DNA from: Sediminibacterium sp. FEMGT703S
GTDB taxonomy: Bacteria; Bacteroidota; Bacteroidia; Chitinophagales; Chitinophagaceae
DNA: 64,000 nucleotides
Assembly (NCBI GenBank): GCA_002786355.1
Contig: PGCO01000004.1
Span: 29,297-93,296 of the forward strand
Direction of reading: 5' to 3'
Shown: positions 25,651 through 33,325 of the stretch, in pieces
How the letters are laid out: the number at the start of each line of letters is the position of its first letter
How positions within the stretch are numbered: position 1 is the stretch's first letter
The notes under the pieces: generated by a model
The model's database searches: none
The model's input: only the letters and a program-made list of their open reading frames with translations
Told to the model about the DNA's origin: nothing
Translations under genes and position numbers: made by a program

Positions 25651-26547
25651 ATGTTTAAAAATATAACAACCCTGTCTTCGTTTTTTGTTGCTGCAGTGCT
25701 ATTGTTTTCGGGCTGCAAAAAAGCAGACTACAGCTTTGGCGCAATAAAAACACCAACCGGATTAACCTTAAATGCTGTTATTGCAGGGGTTAATACAAGT
25801 AATCCTAATGGAAATGGCACCGGAAATGTGGCAATTAACGTAACAGCTACCAATGCACTCACTTACAATATTGATTTTGGTGATGGTAGAACACAAGTAG
25901 TGCCTACTGGATCAATCAATTATCGTTACACTACACCTGGTACCAATGAGTATACTATTGTAGTAAATGCAATAGGAACAGGAGGAAGCATTAGCACCAT
26001 CAGTAGAAAAGTAACGGTATTTGTAGCATTTGAAATTCCTACCAATATTGTAACTGCACTAACAGGAGCAGGTTCTAAAACCTGGGTAACCGATAAGGGA
26101 GCAGTAGGTCATTTTGGAGTAGGACCAGCCAATGAGTTTGCACCGGTTTGGTATGCAGCAACACCAGATTCAAGAGAAGCATGTGCATACGACGATGAAA
26201 TCAGTTTCAGCAGAGACGCCAATAACAATATCACTATGACGATTGATAACAAAGGTCAATCCTTTGCAATTGGCGCTGCTAGTGGATTTTATGGATTTAG
26301 TGGAGGCGATGCATGTTTTTCTATGAATATTGCAGCACCACGCAGATTGAGCTTTATGAATGCAAATACGGGTTCAACAGCAGCAAATTCAACCAGAATT
26401 GCCTTTACTGTACCAGGAAATGGAATCATCAATTTTGGAACAGGTGGAACCAGCTATGAAATATTGGCTATTTCTGCAACGGAGTTAAGTTTGAGAAATA
26501 TTGGAATAGATGGAAACTCATGGTATCAAAAACTGAAAGTAAAATAG
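25651..26547 (+). CDS. PKD-domain lipoprotein of the beta-glucan locus
   Basis: 298 aa from the ATG at 25651; the TTG at 25633 merely extends the frame. The lipobox is in VLLFSGCKK. A PKD-like domain lies at about 30-125 (YNIDFGDGRTQVVPTG and YTIVVNAIGTGG). It is followed by a 170-residue domain (SKTWVTDKGAVGHFGVGP, DDEISFSRDANNNITM, WYQKLKVK), a small lipocalin-like beta-structure often found beside GH16 enzymes. No catalytic motif is recognised. It is co-transcribed with its neighbours (18-base gap before, 3 after). Its job is probably glucan binding or tethering at the cell surface. Function is not established. Confidence 0.66.
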   Translation: MFKNITTLSSFFVAAVLLFSGCKKADYSFGAIKTPTGLTLNAVIAGVNTSNPNGNGTGNVAINVTATNALTYNIDFGDGRTQVVPTGSINYRYTTPGTNEYTIVVNAIGTGGSISTISRKVTVFVAFEIPTNIVTALTGAGSKTWVTDKGAVGHFGVGPANEFAPVWYAATPDSREACAYDDEISFSRDANNNITMTIDNKGQSFAIGAASGFYGFSGGDACFSMNIAAPRRLSFMNANTGSTAANSTRIAFTVPGNGIINFGTGGTSYEILAISATELSLRNIGIDGNSWYQKLKVK

Positions 26548-26550
26548 GAC

Positions 26551-27576
26551 ATGAAGTATATTTTAAGTGTGATAACAATCGGATCTTTCTTGCTGCTTAG
26601 TTGCGGCAAGAAAGATACTGGTACTACAGTAGTAACGCCCACCAATCTCACGGTGAATGCAGTAGTAAGCACTGATAATAGTGGCAATGTGGCATTTACG
26701 GCAAGTGCAACCAATGCAAGTACCTATGATTATGATTTTGGCAATGGGGTATTTCAAACAGTTCCTACGGGGATTGTAACTTATAAGTATCCAGCATCGG
26801 GCACTTATTCGGTAAATGTGATAGCAAAGAGCAGCACCGGACAAACCATATCGCAGCGAACAACCGTAACGGTTGCCGTAACACAGTCACTGATCTTTTC
26901 AGATGAGTTTGACGCAAACGGCGCGCCCGATCCCTCCAAATGGGGATATGATATAGGTACAGGATCAAATGGATGGGGCAATAATGAATTACAACATTAT
27001 ACCAATCGATTAGACAACGCATTTGTATCGAACGGCACATTAAAAATCAGAGCCATAAGAGAAGCATTTAGCGGCAGTGCCTTTACCAGTGCAAGAATAT
27101 TGACCCAGAATAAATTCAGTTTCCGATACGGTAAAGTGGAAGTGAGGGCCAAACTCCCGGCAGGAGTAGGCACTTGGCCAGCCATCTGGATGTTGGGTAA
27201 TAATATTACTACCGCAGGATGGCCCGCTTGTGGCGAGATAGATATCATGGAACATAAGGGATCGCAGCTGAATCGCATACATGGCACCGTACACCACCCG
27301 GCAAGGTTTGGCGGAAATGCGGATGGGGGCACAAGAGATATTACCAATGCAACCACCGAATTTCAGATTTACTCAATGGAATGGAATGCTATTTCAATCA
27401 AGTTTTTAGTGAATGGAACTGTATATCATACCGTAGCAAATACTTCAAGCTTACCGTTTAATCAAAATTTCTTTTTAATCATGAACCTAGCCATGGGCGG
27501 CACTTTTGGAGGAGCAGTAGAAAGCGGCTTTAGCAATGCCACAATGGAAATTGACTATATTAGGGTTTATCAATAG
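26551..27576 (+). CDS. GH16 endo-beta-glucanase (laminarinase type) lipoprotein with PKD domain
   Basis: 341 aa. The lipobox LLLSCGK places Cys18 as the anchor. A PKD domain covers about 30-110 (YDYDFGNGVFQTVPTG). The GH16 catalytic domain fills the rest: WGNNELQHYT, FRYGKVEVRAKLP, GTWPAIWML and the active-site ExDxxE in GEIDIMEHKG (nucleophile Glu229, Asp231, acid/base Glu234). The final strand MEIDYIRVYQ is typical of the family. It cleaves internal beta-1,3 or beta-1,3-1,4 linkages at the cell surface so that SusC/D can take up the fragments. The next GH16 gene follows after 10 bases. Confidence 0.9.
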   Translation: MKYILSVITIGSFLLLSCGKKDTGTTVVTPTNLTVNAVVSTDNSGNVAFTASATNASTYDYDFGNGVFQTVPTGIVTYKYPASGTYSVNVIAKSSTGQTISQRTTVTVAVTQSLIFSDEFDANGAPDPSKWGYDIGTGSNGWGNNELQHYTNRLDNAFVSNGTLKIRAIREAFSGSAFTSARILTQNKFSFRYGKVEVRAKLPAGVGTWPAIWMLGNNITTAGWPACGEIDIMEHKGSQLNRIHGTVHHPARFGGNADGGTRDITNATTEFQIYSMEWNAISIKFLVNGTVYHTVANTSSLPFNQNFFLIMNLAMGGTFGGAVESGFSNATMEIDYIRVYQ

Positions 27577-27586
27577 TAGTACAGTT

Positions 27587-28423
27587 ATGAAGCAAGCAAA
27601 CAATGGCATCGGCAGGTATTTAATCATCCTGCTGGTGCTTATTTCTGCACCATCGAGTGCATTTTTATTTGCACAAACAAAGTCGCAGCCATTTAAAAAA
27701 CTAGTATGGTCCGATGAGTTCAAAGGCAAAGGATTACCCGATAGTACCAAGTGGGGCTATGATGTAGGAACAGGCTGTCCACAAATTTGCGGATGGGGTA
27801 ATAACGAATTACAGTATTATACCGCTAACAACACCAAAAATGCCCGAGTAGAAAATGGGATGTTAATTGTAGAAGCACATAAAGAAAATGTAGCAGACGC
27901 AAAATATTCTAGTGCCCGTTTGGTTACCAAAAACAAAGGCGATTGGAAATACGGCCGTATAGATGTGAAGGCTAAATTGCCCGCAGGCCGAGGCATGTGG
28001 CCAGCTATTTGGATGTTGCCCACCGATTGGAAATATGGCGGATGGCCCCATAGCGGCGAGATAGATATCATGGAAAATGTAGGGTTTTGGCCAGATTCTG
28101 TTTTAGGAACCGTGCATACCAATGCATACAATGGCATGAAGGGAACACAGAAAACCAAGGGGATGAATTTCAAGGATTTGTCTACCGCATTTCATGTGTA
28201 CAGTATTGAGTGGGATGCAGAAGAAATACGATTTTACGTAGACAATACCCTATATAACTCATTTAAGAACACCCATAAATCTACCGATGAATGGCCTTTT
28301 GATCAACGATTTCATTTGTTGATCAATATAGCGGTAGGCGGAAACTGGGGCGGACAAAAAGGAGTAGACGACTCCATCTTTCCACAAAAAATGTGGATTG
28401 ATTATGTACGGGTTTATCAATAA
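27587..28423 (+). CDS. GH16 endo-beta-glucanase, secreted
   Basis: 278 aa from the ATG at 27587; an upstream in-frame ATG at 27536 lies inside the previous gene. The signal segment YLIILLVLISAPSSAF has no clear lipobox, so this enzyme is probably periplasmic or released. The GH16 motifs are complete: WGNNELQYYT, WKYGRIDVKAKLP and GEIDIMENVG with Glu158, Asp160 and Glu163. The C-terminal strand WIDYVRVYQ matches the first GH16. Unlike its neighbour it has no PKD domain. The two enzymes may act in sequence on the same glucan. It ends 3 bases from the convergent Fic gene. Confidence 0.9.
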   Translation: MKQANNGIGRYLIILLVLISAPSSAFLFAQTKSQPFKKLVWSDEFKGKGLPDSTKWGYDVGTGCPQICGWGNNELQYYTANNTKNARVENGMLIVEAHKENVADAKYSSARLVTKNKGDWKYGRIDVKAKLPAGRGMWPAIWMLPTDWKYGGWPHSGEIDIMENVGFWPDSVLGTVHTNAYNGMKGTQKTKGMNFKDLSTAFHVYSIEWDAEEIRFYVDNTLYNSFKNTHKSTDEWPFDQRFHLLINIAVGGNWGGQKGVDDSIFPQKMWIDYVRVYQ

Positions 28424-28426
28424 TCA

Positions 28427-29899
28427 TTAAAAGCGCAGCTTTCCCTGACTTGGTAAATAGAAGGCATGGCAGGAACGGAGGTAACGCTCCATTTCATTTT
28501 TGGTATCTCCCAATACAGTAGAACTGAAAGTATAAATATTCAACATTGATTGAATAAATGCTTGAAAGTCTTGGTGTTGGGAGATTTTATTGATGCTAAG
28601 TTGATAAATATCGGCGTACACCACCGGAATCATGATTTTCGTTAAGTTTTTAGCCACTAGCTCGGCGTTCATCATGATGCGAGCCAGGGCACCATTTCCT
28701 TCTACAAAGGGATTGATTTCGGTAAGCATAAAAAATAAGTAAATGGCTTTGGCAAAAGGATCCTGCAATAAAGCATACCAATCAAAGCCTTTGATAAGGG
28801 TTCCTTCAATCAATTGCCAAGGAACTAATTCGGAAATTCCCGAGTGATTATTGCTCTCTTTAAATTTGCCTGGATTTTTATTGGGCCTACTTGAAATTAA
28901 AAAAGCATGGCGTTTTTGAAGCAGTTGAATAAATTCTTCCACTGATTTAGGGCAGGTAGCCATTTCTTTTTTGTTAGAGCAAAGCTGGTAGGTATGCAAG
29001 AGGTCTTCTGCATCTTCTTTACGACCCTGTAAAGGGGAAGAAGTTTCAATAATCTTACGTGCTTCGGACAAATCGAACTCATTACCATCAAGATATTGCG
29101 AAAAATAACTTTCAAAAAAGGCATAATGCTGAAAAGTAACCGTAGCCATATTAAGGTCGGGGTGTTGAGGGTAATTATTCCCCGCTAAATGCCCATACAA
29201 TTCTTCTAATAATTTTACAGTAGGCAGGTGGAAGGGTTTACCCAAATAGCTGCTGAGCCCGCTGGTTTGGTTAGGCGTTGAGGGAAGGGCTTGGTCTTTT
29301 GCAGCCGAAATTAACTTGGAAAGGACTTTTAATTCCTTCTCTAAACCAAGCATTGGCGCTAAAACGGTTGCTTGCTCTTTTAGCCGAATTAGGGCCGATT
29401 CGGAGTGAATTTGGTTGATTTCGGCTAATTTTTGGCTGATTTCCGCTGTTTTTAGTGATTTTGCCACTTCTTCAATTTTGCGAGAAGGCATGCAATTTTC
29501 TAAAAAAGCACGGGCATCTTGTGATTTATACAGTGTATCAAAAAATGGCTTATCGTCTAAAATGGGGCCCCTACCTTTCAACAAATGGATTGTGAGACCT
29601 GGCAGTTCCACAATATTATTATAAGCATGGGTAACAAAAATATGGCCGGTAGGGGTGGGCTTGCATTCCAGTGCAGATCGATGACTGAGAACGGCACCGG
29701 GATATAAATGAGCGATAATTCTAAACCAATTTCTTTTTACAATGGCCTCCGTATTGTCCGCAAGGTTGGTAGTGTAAACACGGGGCGCAATTTTATAAGC
29801 CAATCCCTTGCGAACTAGTTGATGAATCCGCTTAGATTCGGTGGAATTAGCCGAACCAAAGAGAATTTCAGCTTGAAAAACTACTCCATTATTTTCCAT
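28427..29899 (-). CDS. AbiEi-like N-terminal domain fused to a Fic domain with altered active site
   Basis: 490 aa. The N-terminal 110 residues (IHQLVRKGLAYKIAPRVYT, GAVLSHRSALE, GLTIHLLKGRGP) match the winged-helix and beta region of AbiEi-type antitoxin/regulator proteins. A helical linker follows, then a Fic domain. A Fic_N-like segment FFESYFSQYLDGNEF lies at 261-275, and the Fic loop is NPFVEGNGALAR (396-407). The canonical loop is HPFxDGNGRxxR. Here the catalytic His is Asn396 and the first Arg is Ala404, while the EGNG anion hole is kept. AMP transfer may be lost or changed. Such fusions are thought to be regulators or toxin-antitoxin hybrids. No partner gene is adjacent. Confidence 0.75.
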   Translation of the reverse strand: MENNGVVFQAEILFGSANSTESKRIHQLVRKGLAYKIAPRVYTTNLADNTEAIVKRNWFRIIAHLYPGAVLSHRSALECKPTPTGHIFVTHAYNNIVELPGLTIHLLKGRGPILDDKPFFDTLYKSQDARAFLENCMPSRKIEEVAKSLKTAEISQKLAEINQIHSESALIRLKEQATVLAPMLGLEKELKVLSKLISAAKDQALPSTPNQTSGLSSYLGKPFHLPTVKLLEELYGHLAGNNYPQHPDLNMATVTFQHYAFFESYFSQYLDGNEFDLSEARKIIETSSPLQGRKEDAEDLLHTYQLCSNKKEMATCPKSVEEFIQLLQKRHAFLISSRPNKNPGKFKESNNHSGISELVPWQLIEGTLIKGFDWYALLQDPFAKAIYLFFMLTEINPFVEGNGALARIMMNAELVAKNLTKIMIPVVYADIYQLSINKISQHQDFQAFIQSMLNIYTFSSTVLGDTKNEMERYLRSCHAFYLPSQGKLRF

Positions 29900-30038
29900 T
29901 AATATATGTCTTTGATTAAAATTGACAAATATTTTCTGAATTATTGATTTTTAGGGAAATTATTTTTATGTTAACAAGGGTATTGAGTAAAAATTTTGGA
30001 ATAAGGAGAAAAGAATCATTTTGAGACTTAAACCCAGA
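29900..30038. other. Non-coding AT-rich spacer
   Basis: Upstream region of the Fic-fusion gene, up to the end of the broken toxin frame. It is AT-rich with scattered stops in all frames. No promoter element fitting the consensus and no repeat was seen. Confidence 0.4.
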
Positions 30039-30270
30039 TTAAATTAAGTTTAGAAATATTCTAAGCTTATTATTGAGCTCTGAAAGTTCATTGGAAGAAA
30101 GCTTACCTAGAAGCCCCTTAGCTAATGTTTTATCTAATGTGGCTATTTTACTAGTTCTAATTAAAGATGGTTTTCTTAAGCCATTGATTTAGTTAGGAAT
30201 AAGTTCTAAGTTTATTACCAGTCAAGTTAGTGAAAGGGAAAGTGATTAATACAATGTCGCCTTTAGCCAT
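30039..30270 (-). pseudogene. Broken MazF/PemK-like toxin
   Basis: Read leftward from the ATG complementary to 30268-30270, the frame gives MAKGDIVLITFPFTNLTGNK then LRTYS and a stop, a typical PemK/MazF N-terminus. After that stop, another frame continues from about base 30182 with LRKPSLIRTSKIATLDKTLA and then KGLLGKLSSNELSELNN, ending at the TAA in 30039-30041. That is the normal C-terminus of the same family. About 40 middle residues are missing, so an internal deletion with frameshift removed the core. The ATG overlaps the antitoxin stop by 8 bases, the classic arrangement of such pairs. The toxin cannot be functional as written. Confidence 0.75.
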
Positions 30271-30493
30271 TGTATACAACTTTTAAGTCGGATACAGAGT
30301 AAAGCTCTTCTTCTGATTCTAAAAAATCAAAAGAATGACCCTCTGCAGCAAGTTTTTGAATGCCTTTGCTTAGTTCTTGTTCTTCATACTTTTTAAAGAC
30401 AAAATCAGCAAAGTCTGATATCTCTTCAGCTTTGTCCTCCGGAAGCTGATTAATAGCTTTCAGGGTTCGTTCGATTATGATTTGTTTTGTCAT
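30263..30493 (-). CDS. Antitoxin-type small protein, partner of the broken MazF-like toxin
   Basis: 76 aa. It opens with MTKQIIIERTLKAINQLPED, continues through a helical region (KAEEISDFADFVFKKYEEQE) and ends in an acidic tail (FDFLESEEELYSVSDLKVV). This is the layout of DUF2281/VapB-like antitoxins, in which the C-terminal acidic segment wraps the toxin. The frame is intact and its stop overlaps the toxin start. Since the toxin remnant is broken, this is an orphan antitoxin, possibly still acting on related toxins elsewhere. A -7 element lies just upstream. Confidence 0.7.
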   Translation of the reverse strand: MTKQIIIERTLKAINQLPEDKAEEISDFADFVFKKYEEQELSKGIQKLAAEGHSFDFLESEEELYSVSDLKVVYNG

Positions 30494-30510
30494 TTTGTAT
30501 GCCTTATATC

Positions 30511-30518
30511 CAAATTTA
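30511..30518 (-). promoter_or_regulatory. Candidate -7 element (TAAATTTG) for the antitoxin gene
   Basis: On the minus strand TAAATTTG matches TAnnTTTG and lies 17 bases before the antitoxin ATG. No -33 element is obvious. Confidence 0.35.
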
Positions 30519-30540
30519 ATAATAAATATTCATTTTAGAC

Positions 30541-31284
30541 TTAATTAAAACCGTCTTCAACATCTTCAAAATTGATTCCTAAGACTTGTTTAAAGTAATA
30601 GTCTTCTAATTGAAGTTTGGAGTGATTTTCTAAGGGAACCCAAGCTTTGTCTTTGGATAAAAAGACCTCTATGGCTTCTATTTGAGGGAAGATTTTATAG
30701 TCCATTTTGGTACCGTCGATGGTAAAATAGCCTGGGTAAACAAAATCCATATGGCAATCATTGGCGAACTCCTTGGTGATGAGCATCAAAAATTTACCAA
30801 TGCTGAACCGTTTGTAATCGGGGTGGTAAACATGAAGCACCGACATCAAGGCTTTTTTGCCAACATCAAAAAAACCGACCCCAATTAGCCTACCCTGATC
30901 GCGAATGGTAATCATTTGGGTTTCAAAAGCCGATGCTGGATTATTGAGTTCAGGAATGCAGGCTTTGCAGCTAGGGTAACCATCAAAATTGACACTATTG
31001 AGGTACACACTATATAATAATTCTATTTCCTCTGTTATTTCAGCGGATTCAATACAAAAAGAAAAACCAGCACATTTTTTACGAATTCGTTTAGTGGTAG
31101 CCGTTTCTTTGGCTTTCTTTAGGTTGACTCTTAACCAAAAGACCGGATCATAAATCGCGCTTTTACCATAGTTGCCCACAAATACCTCATTGGTGGTGAA
31201 AATATCGTTGCCCATTCTAAAATAACCTGCTGCTAATGCGTGGTCTAGTGTGTCGCCTTTATAAATACCCAATTCTAAACTCAT
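30541..31284 (-). CDS. Arginyl/leucyl-tRNA-protein transferase-like (Ate/Bpt family)
   Basis: 247 aa. The pattern MGNDIFTTNEVFVGNYGKS, DPVFWLRVNL and RIRKKCAGFSFCIESAEITE is followed by YHPDYKRFSIGKFLMLITKE, YPGYFTIDGTKMDYK and then FPQIEAIE. It matches the C-terminal catalytic (GNAT-like) half of aminoacyl-tRNA-protein transferases of the Ate/Bpt group, which attach Arg or Leu to protein N-termini. The cysteine-rich N-terminal part found in full Ate enzymes is short here (a CKAC pair is kept mid-protein). A simple GNAT activity is the alternative. It is followed 48 bases on by an FtsK-like gene read the same way (31333-32067 lies upstream of it in transcription). Confidence 0.68.
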   Translation of the reverse strand: MSLELGIYKGDTLDHALAAGYFRMGNDIFTTNEVFVGNYGKSAIYDPVFWLRVNLKKAKETATTKRIRKKCAGFSFCIESAEITEEIELLYSVYLNSVNFDGYPSCKACIPELNNPASAFETQMITIRDQGRLIGVGFFDVGKKALMSVLHVYHPDYKRFSIGKFLMLITKEFANDCHMDFVYPGYFTIDGTKMDYKIFPQIEAIEVFLSKDKAWVPLENHSKLQLEDYYFKQVLGINFEDVEDGFN

Positions 31285-31305
31285 GGTATAAAATTAGCCA
31301 ACTCC

Positions 31306-31320
31306 TCTGCAACCTATTGG
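31306..31320 (+). repeat. 15-base repeat TCTGCAACCTATTGG, copy 1
   Basis: Identical to 32200-32214. It lies just upstream of the Ate/Bpt-like gene start, in the 48-base gap after the FtsK-like gene. Confidence 0.5.
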
Positions 31321-31332
31321 CATTGTTGAAAT

Positions 31333-32067
31333 TTAAGTAAGCGGATAAAATTTATCCAAATCCATTAGGCTCGATTTTTTATAGAAAACCAGGTTGTCTG
31401 GGGAGAGGATGAGTTCTTGGGCGATGGAGCTGATTTGGGTGGGTTCGGGGATGCCGTATTTTTCTTGGAGCATTTTTCGGATGGCGGGATTGAGCTCAAT
31501 TAGATGTTGTAATAAGTTCCTATAAGAGATATTGCTTCCAATAATGGTATGAACTCCCACTGCGGGTCCATTCAAAATAATGCGAAACAATTGAATGCTT
31601 AAAGAAACGGGTTTGGCTTTTACTAGGTTCCAGATATCATCAATGAGTAGGAATTGGTAGGGAAGCTTAACCGTGTTCCATAAATTGAGTGCATGGTATT
31701 TTTCAAAACTAGTTATGCGTTTCTGTTTCATGATTCGCATTCGAAACTGCATTTCTCGCAAAACAGCATTGAGCAATTTTGCACGCGAGGTATGGGTCCC
31801 ACTCTCGGGCTCGTCGGTTAAAAAATAAGCCCATCCATTGGGGTTAGATGGTAAGTGGCGGCTGTTGCCGATTAGAAAGTTGCCAGCATGTTCCGTGGCT
31901 GTGATCCCACCGGAAAGCCCCACGGGCTCCGAAAATGAAATCTGCGAAAAATACTGTTGCAGCTCTTTAGAATCGGAATAAGAAACCATCAATAGCGGCA
32001 CTTGAGCCAGGTCTATATACTGCGGCTCATTCATGCTGTTCAATCCTATAGCAAATGGAAATTTCAA
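31333..32067 (-). CDS. FtsK/SpoIIIE-like domain protein lacking the P-loop
   Basis: 244 aa. FAIGLNSMNEPQYIDLAQVP parallels the FtsK beta-strand leading into the Walker A loop, but the loop reads LMVSYSDSKELQQ with no GxGKS. Later LPYQFLLIDDIWNLV matches the FtsK Walker B strand (usually VIDEFADL), and GPAVGVHTIIGSN matches the RAAGIHLILATQ sensor strand. The protein is thus a single RecA-like domain of FtsK type that probably cannot hydrolyse ATP by itself. It has no membrane or gamma domain. Function is unknown. It could be a degenerate copy or a structural partner of a true translocase. It is divergent from a WYL regulator. Confidence 0.55.
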   Translation of the reverse strand: MKFPFAIGLNSMNEPQYIDLAQVPLLMVSYSDSKELQQYFSQISFSEPVGLSGGITATEHAGNFLIGNSRHLPSNPNGWAYFLTDEPESGTHTSRAKLLNAVLREMQFRMRIMKQKRITSFEKYHALNLWNTVKLPYQFLLIDDIWNLVKAKPVSLSIQLFRIILNGPAVGVHTIIGSNISYRNLLQHLIELNPAIRKMLQEKYGIPEPTQISSIAQELILSPDNLVFYKKSSLMDLDKFYPLT

Positions 32068-32199
32068 GCAACAAAATTAGGTGGCTGGGATTAATGAAAA
32101 CAAAGAAGTAATTTTACGATATAAAGCCAATAGCACAGGAAGTTATCCCCCCCGAAATACCCATACCTGGCTATTGACGATGTAAAACTAAATGAGCAG

Positions 32200-32217
32200 T
32201 CTGCAACCTATTGGTTG
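32200..32217 (+). repeat. 15-base repeat copy 2 with CAACC-TATT-GGTTG palindrome
   Basis: TCTGCAACCTATTGG recurs exactly here (32200-32214). This copy extends into a palindrome, CAACC (32204-32208) and GGTTG (32213-32217) around TATT. It is about 35 bases before the WYL regulator start. The arms resemble the SulP-upstream palindromes (ACAACC-ATA-GGTTGT). Confidence 0.45.
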
Positions 32218-32252
32218 AGTAAGCTTTATTTCAAGAGTGTAAAAGGGGGGAT

Positions 32253-33245
32253 ATGCCAAAAAACAAATCGGCTTTATTGCGTTACAGAATTATTGATGGA
32301 TGTTTAACCAATAGCATGCACCCCTATCCAAGTTTGGAATCGATTCATCAAAAAGTAGAATCTCAGTTAGATAAAGCCATTTCTATTTCTATGTTGAATA
32401 AGGATTTGGCGGCCATGAAATCAATTTATGGGGCGCCGATTGCGTACCATAAACAGAAGGGTGGATATTATTACAGTGAGGAAAATTTTTCTATTGCGGA
32501 ATTTCCTTTAACCGAAGAAGAGATTGAAGCCTTAGATTTTTCTACGACATTGTTGCAGCAAATCCGCGGTACCAGACTGTTTCAGCAGTTTGAGAATGCC
32601 ATTAATAAAGTAATAGAAGGATATCGCATTAGTAAAATTGCAGGTATATCACAAAAGCAGATCTTGCAAGTAGAAGAACCCGTACGTCCACAGAACAGTC
32701 CTTATTTAGAACAATTGCTGCAAAGTATTATTCATCAAAAAGCTTTGGAAGTAACTTATCAGGGCTATGGACGGGAAGCCAAAGTGCATCAATTTTCTGC
32801 GCATTTATTAAAAGAGTATCGCAACTGTTGGTATGTGGTAGGTTATTCGGATAGAGCCAAGAACTTACTGATGTTTGCGTTGGATCGAATTAAAGATATA
32901 GCCAACAGTGATAGTGAGTATATTAAAGTGGAGGGATTTGATCCCGACGAATTTTTCAAGTACTCTTTTGGTATCACACAGATACATGAGGCAAAGCCCG
33001 AAAAAGTAGTCTTGCAGTTTACTGCATTTCAAGCACCTTTTATTTTAAATCAACCCTTGCATCATTCTCAAAAAGTGTTAAAACAAAATGATGATTTTGT
33101 AGAAATAGAATATCATGTGTATATTACAACAGAGTTGATCATGACGATACTTTCTTATGGAAAGCAAGTTAAAGTGTTGGCTCCTCAAAAATTAAAGAAT
33201 CAAATTAAAGCGACTGTGCAAGAAATGGCAGCACTGTACGCTTAA
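32253..33245 (+). CDS. WYL-domain transcriptional regulator
   Basis: 330 aa. An N-terminal winged HTH covers about 1-70 (LLRYRIIDGCLTNSM; ESQLDKAISISMLNKDLAAM). A WYL domain at about 160-215 follows (KALEVTYQGYGREAKVHQFS; LLKEYRNCWYVVGYSD; LMFALDRIKDI), then a WCX C-terminal extension (SFGITQIHEAKPEKVVLQF, YGKQVKVLAPQKLKNQI). WYL regulators often repress phage-defence operons and respond to nucleic-acid ligands. The gene lies at the left border of the defence island, about 4 kb before BREX, with RmuC and a nuclease gene between. A BrxR-like role is possible but not shown. An unusual GGGGGG run directly precedes the ATG. Confidence 0.83.
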   Translation: MPKNKSALLRYRIIDGCLTNSMHPYPSLESIHQKVESQLDKAISISMLNKDLAAMKSIYGAPIAYHKQKGGYYYSEENFSIAEFPLTEEEIEALDFSTTLLQQIRGTRLFQQFENAINKVIEGYRISKIAGISQKQILQVEEPVRPQNSPYLEQLLQSIIHQKALEVTYQGYGREAKVHQFSAHLLKEYRNCWYVVGYSDRAKNLLMFALDRIKDIANSDSEYIKVEGFDPDEFFKYSFGITQIHEAKPEKVVLQFTAFQAPFILNQPLHHSQKVLKQNDDFVEIEYHVYITTELIMTILSYGKQVKVLAPQKLKNQIKATVQEMAALYA

Positions 33246-33299
33246 AAAATCCTCCCCCGGATTGTTACCAGTTAACAAATAGGTTACAGACACGACAAT

Positions 33300-33307
33300 T
33301 ATTTTTG
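33300..33307 (+). promoter_or_regulatory. Candidate -7 element (TATTTTTG) for rmuC
   Basis: Exact match to TAnnTTTG, 18 bases before the ATG at 33326. It supports that start over the upstream TTG at 33305, which lies within the element. No clear -33 box was seen. Confidence 0.45.
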
Positions 33308-33325
33308 TTTGTAAAAACAACTATT

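Noticed and set aside
26563..27356. Several minus-strand frames opposite the first GH16 gene
   Set aside because: They have no start-site support or conserved motif and are reverse-strand shadows of a clear GH16 coding sequence.
32144..32253. C-run (TATCCCCCC) and G-run (GGGGGGATA) as a long inverted repeat
   Set aside because: Only nine low-complexity bases pair across about 90 bases; likely chance, though the G run just before the WYL start codon is noted in that entry.
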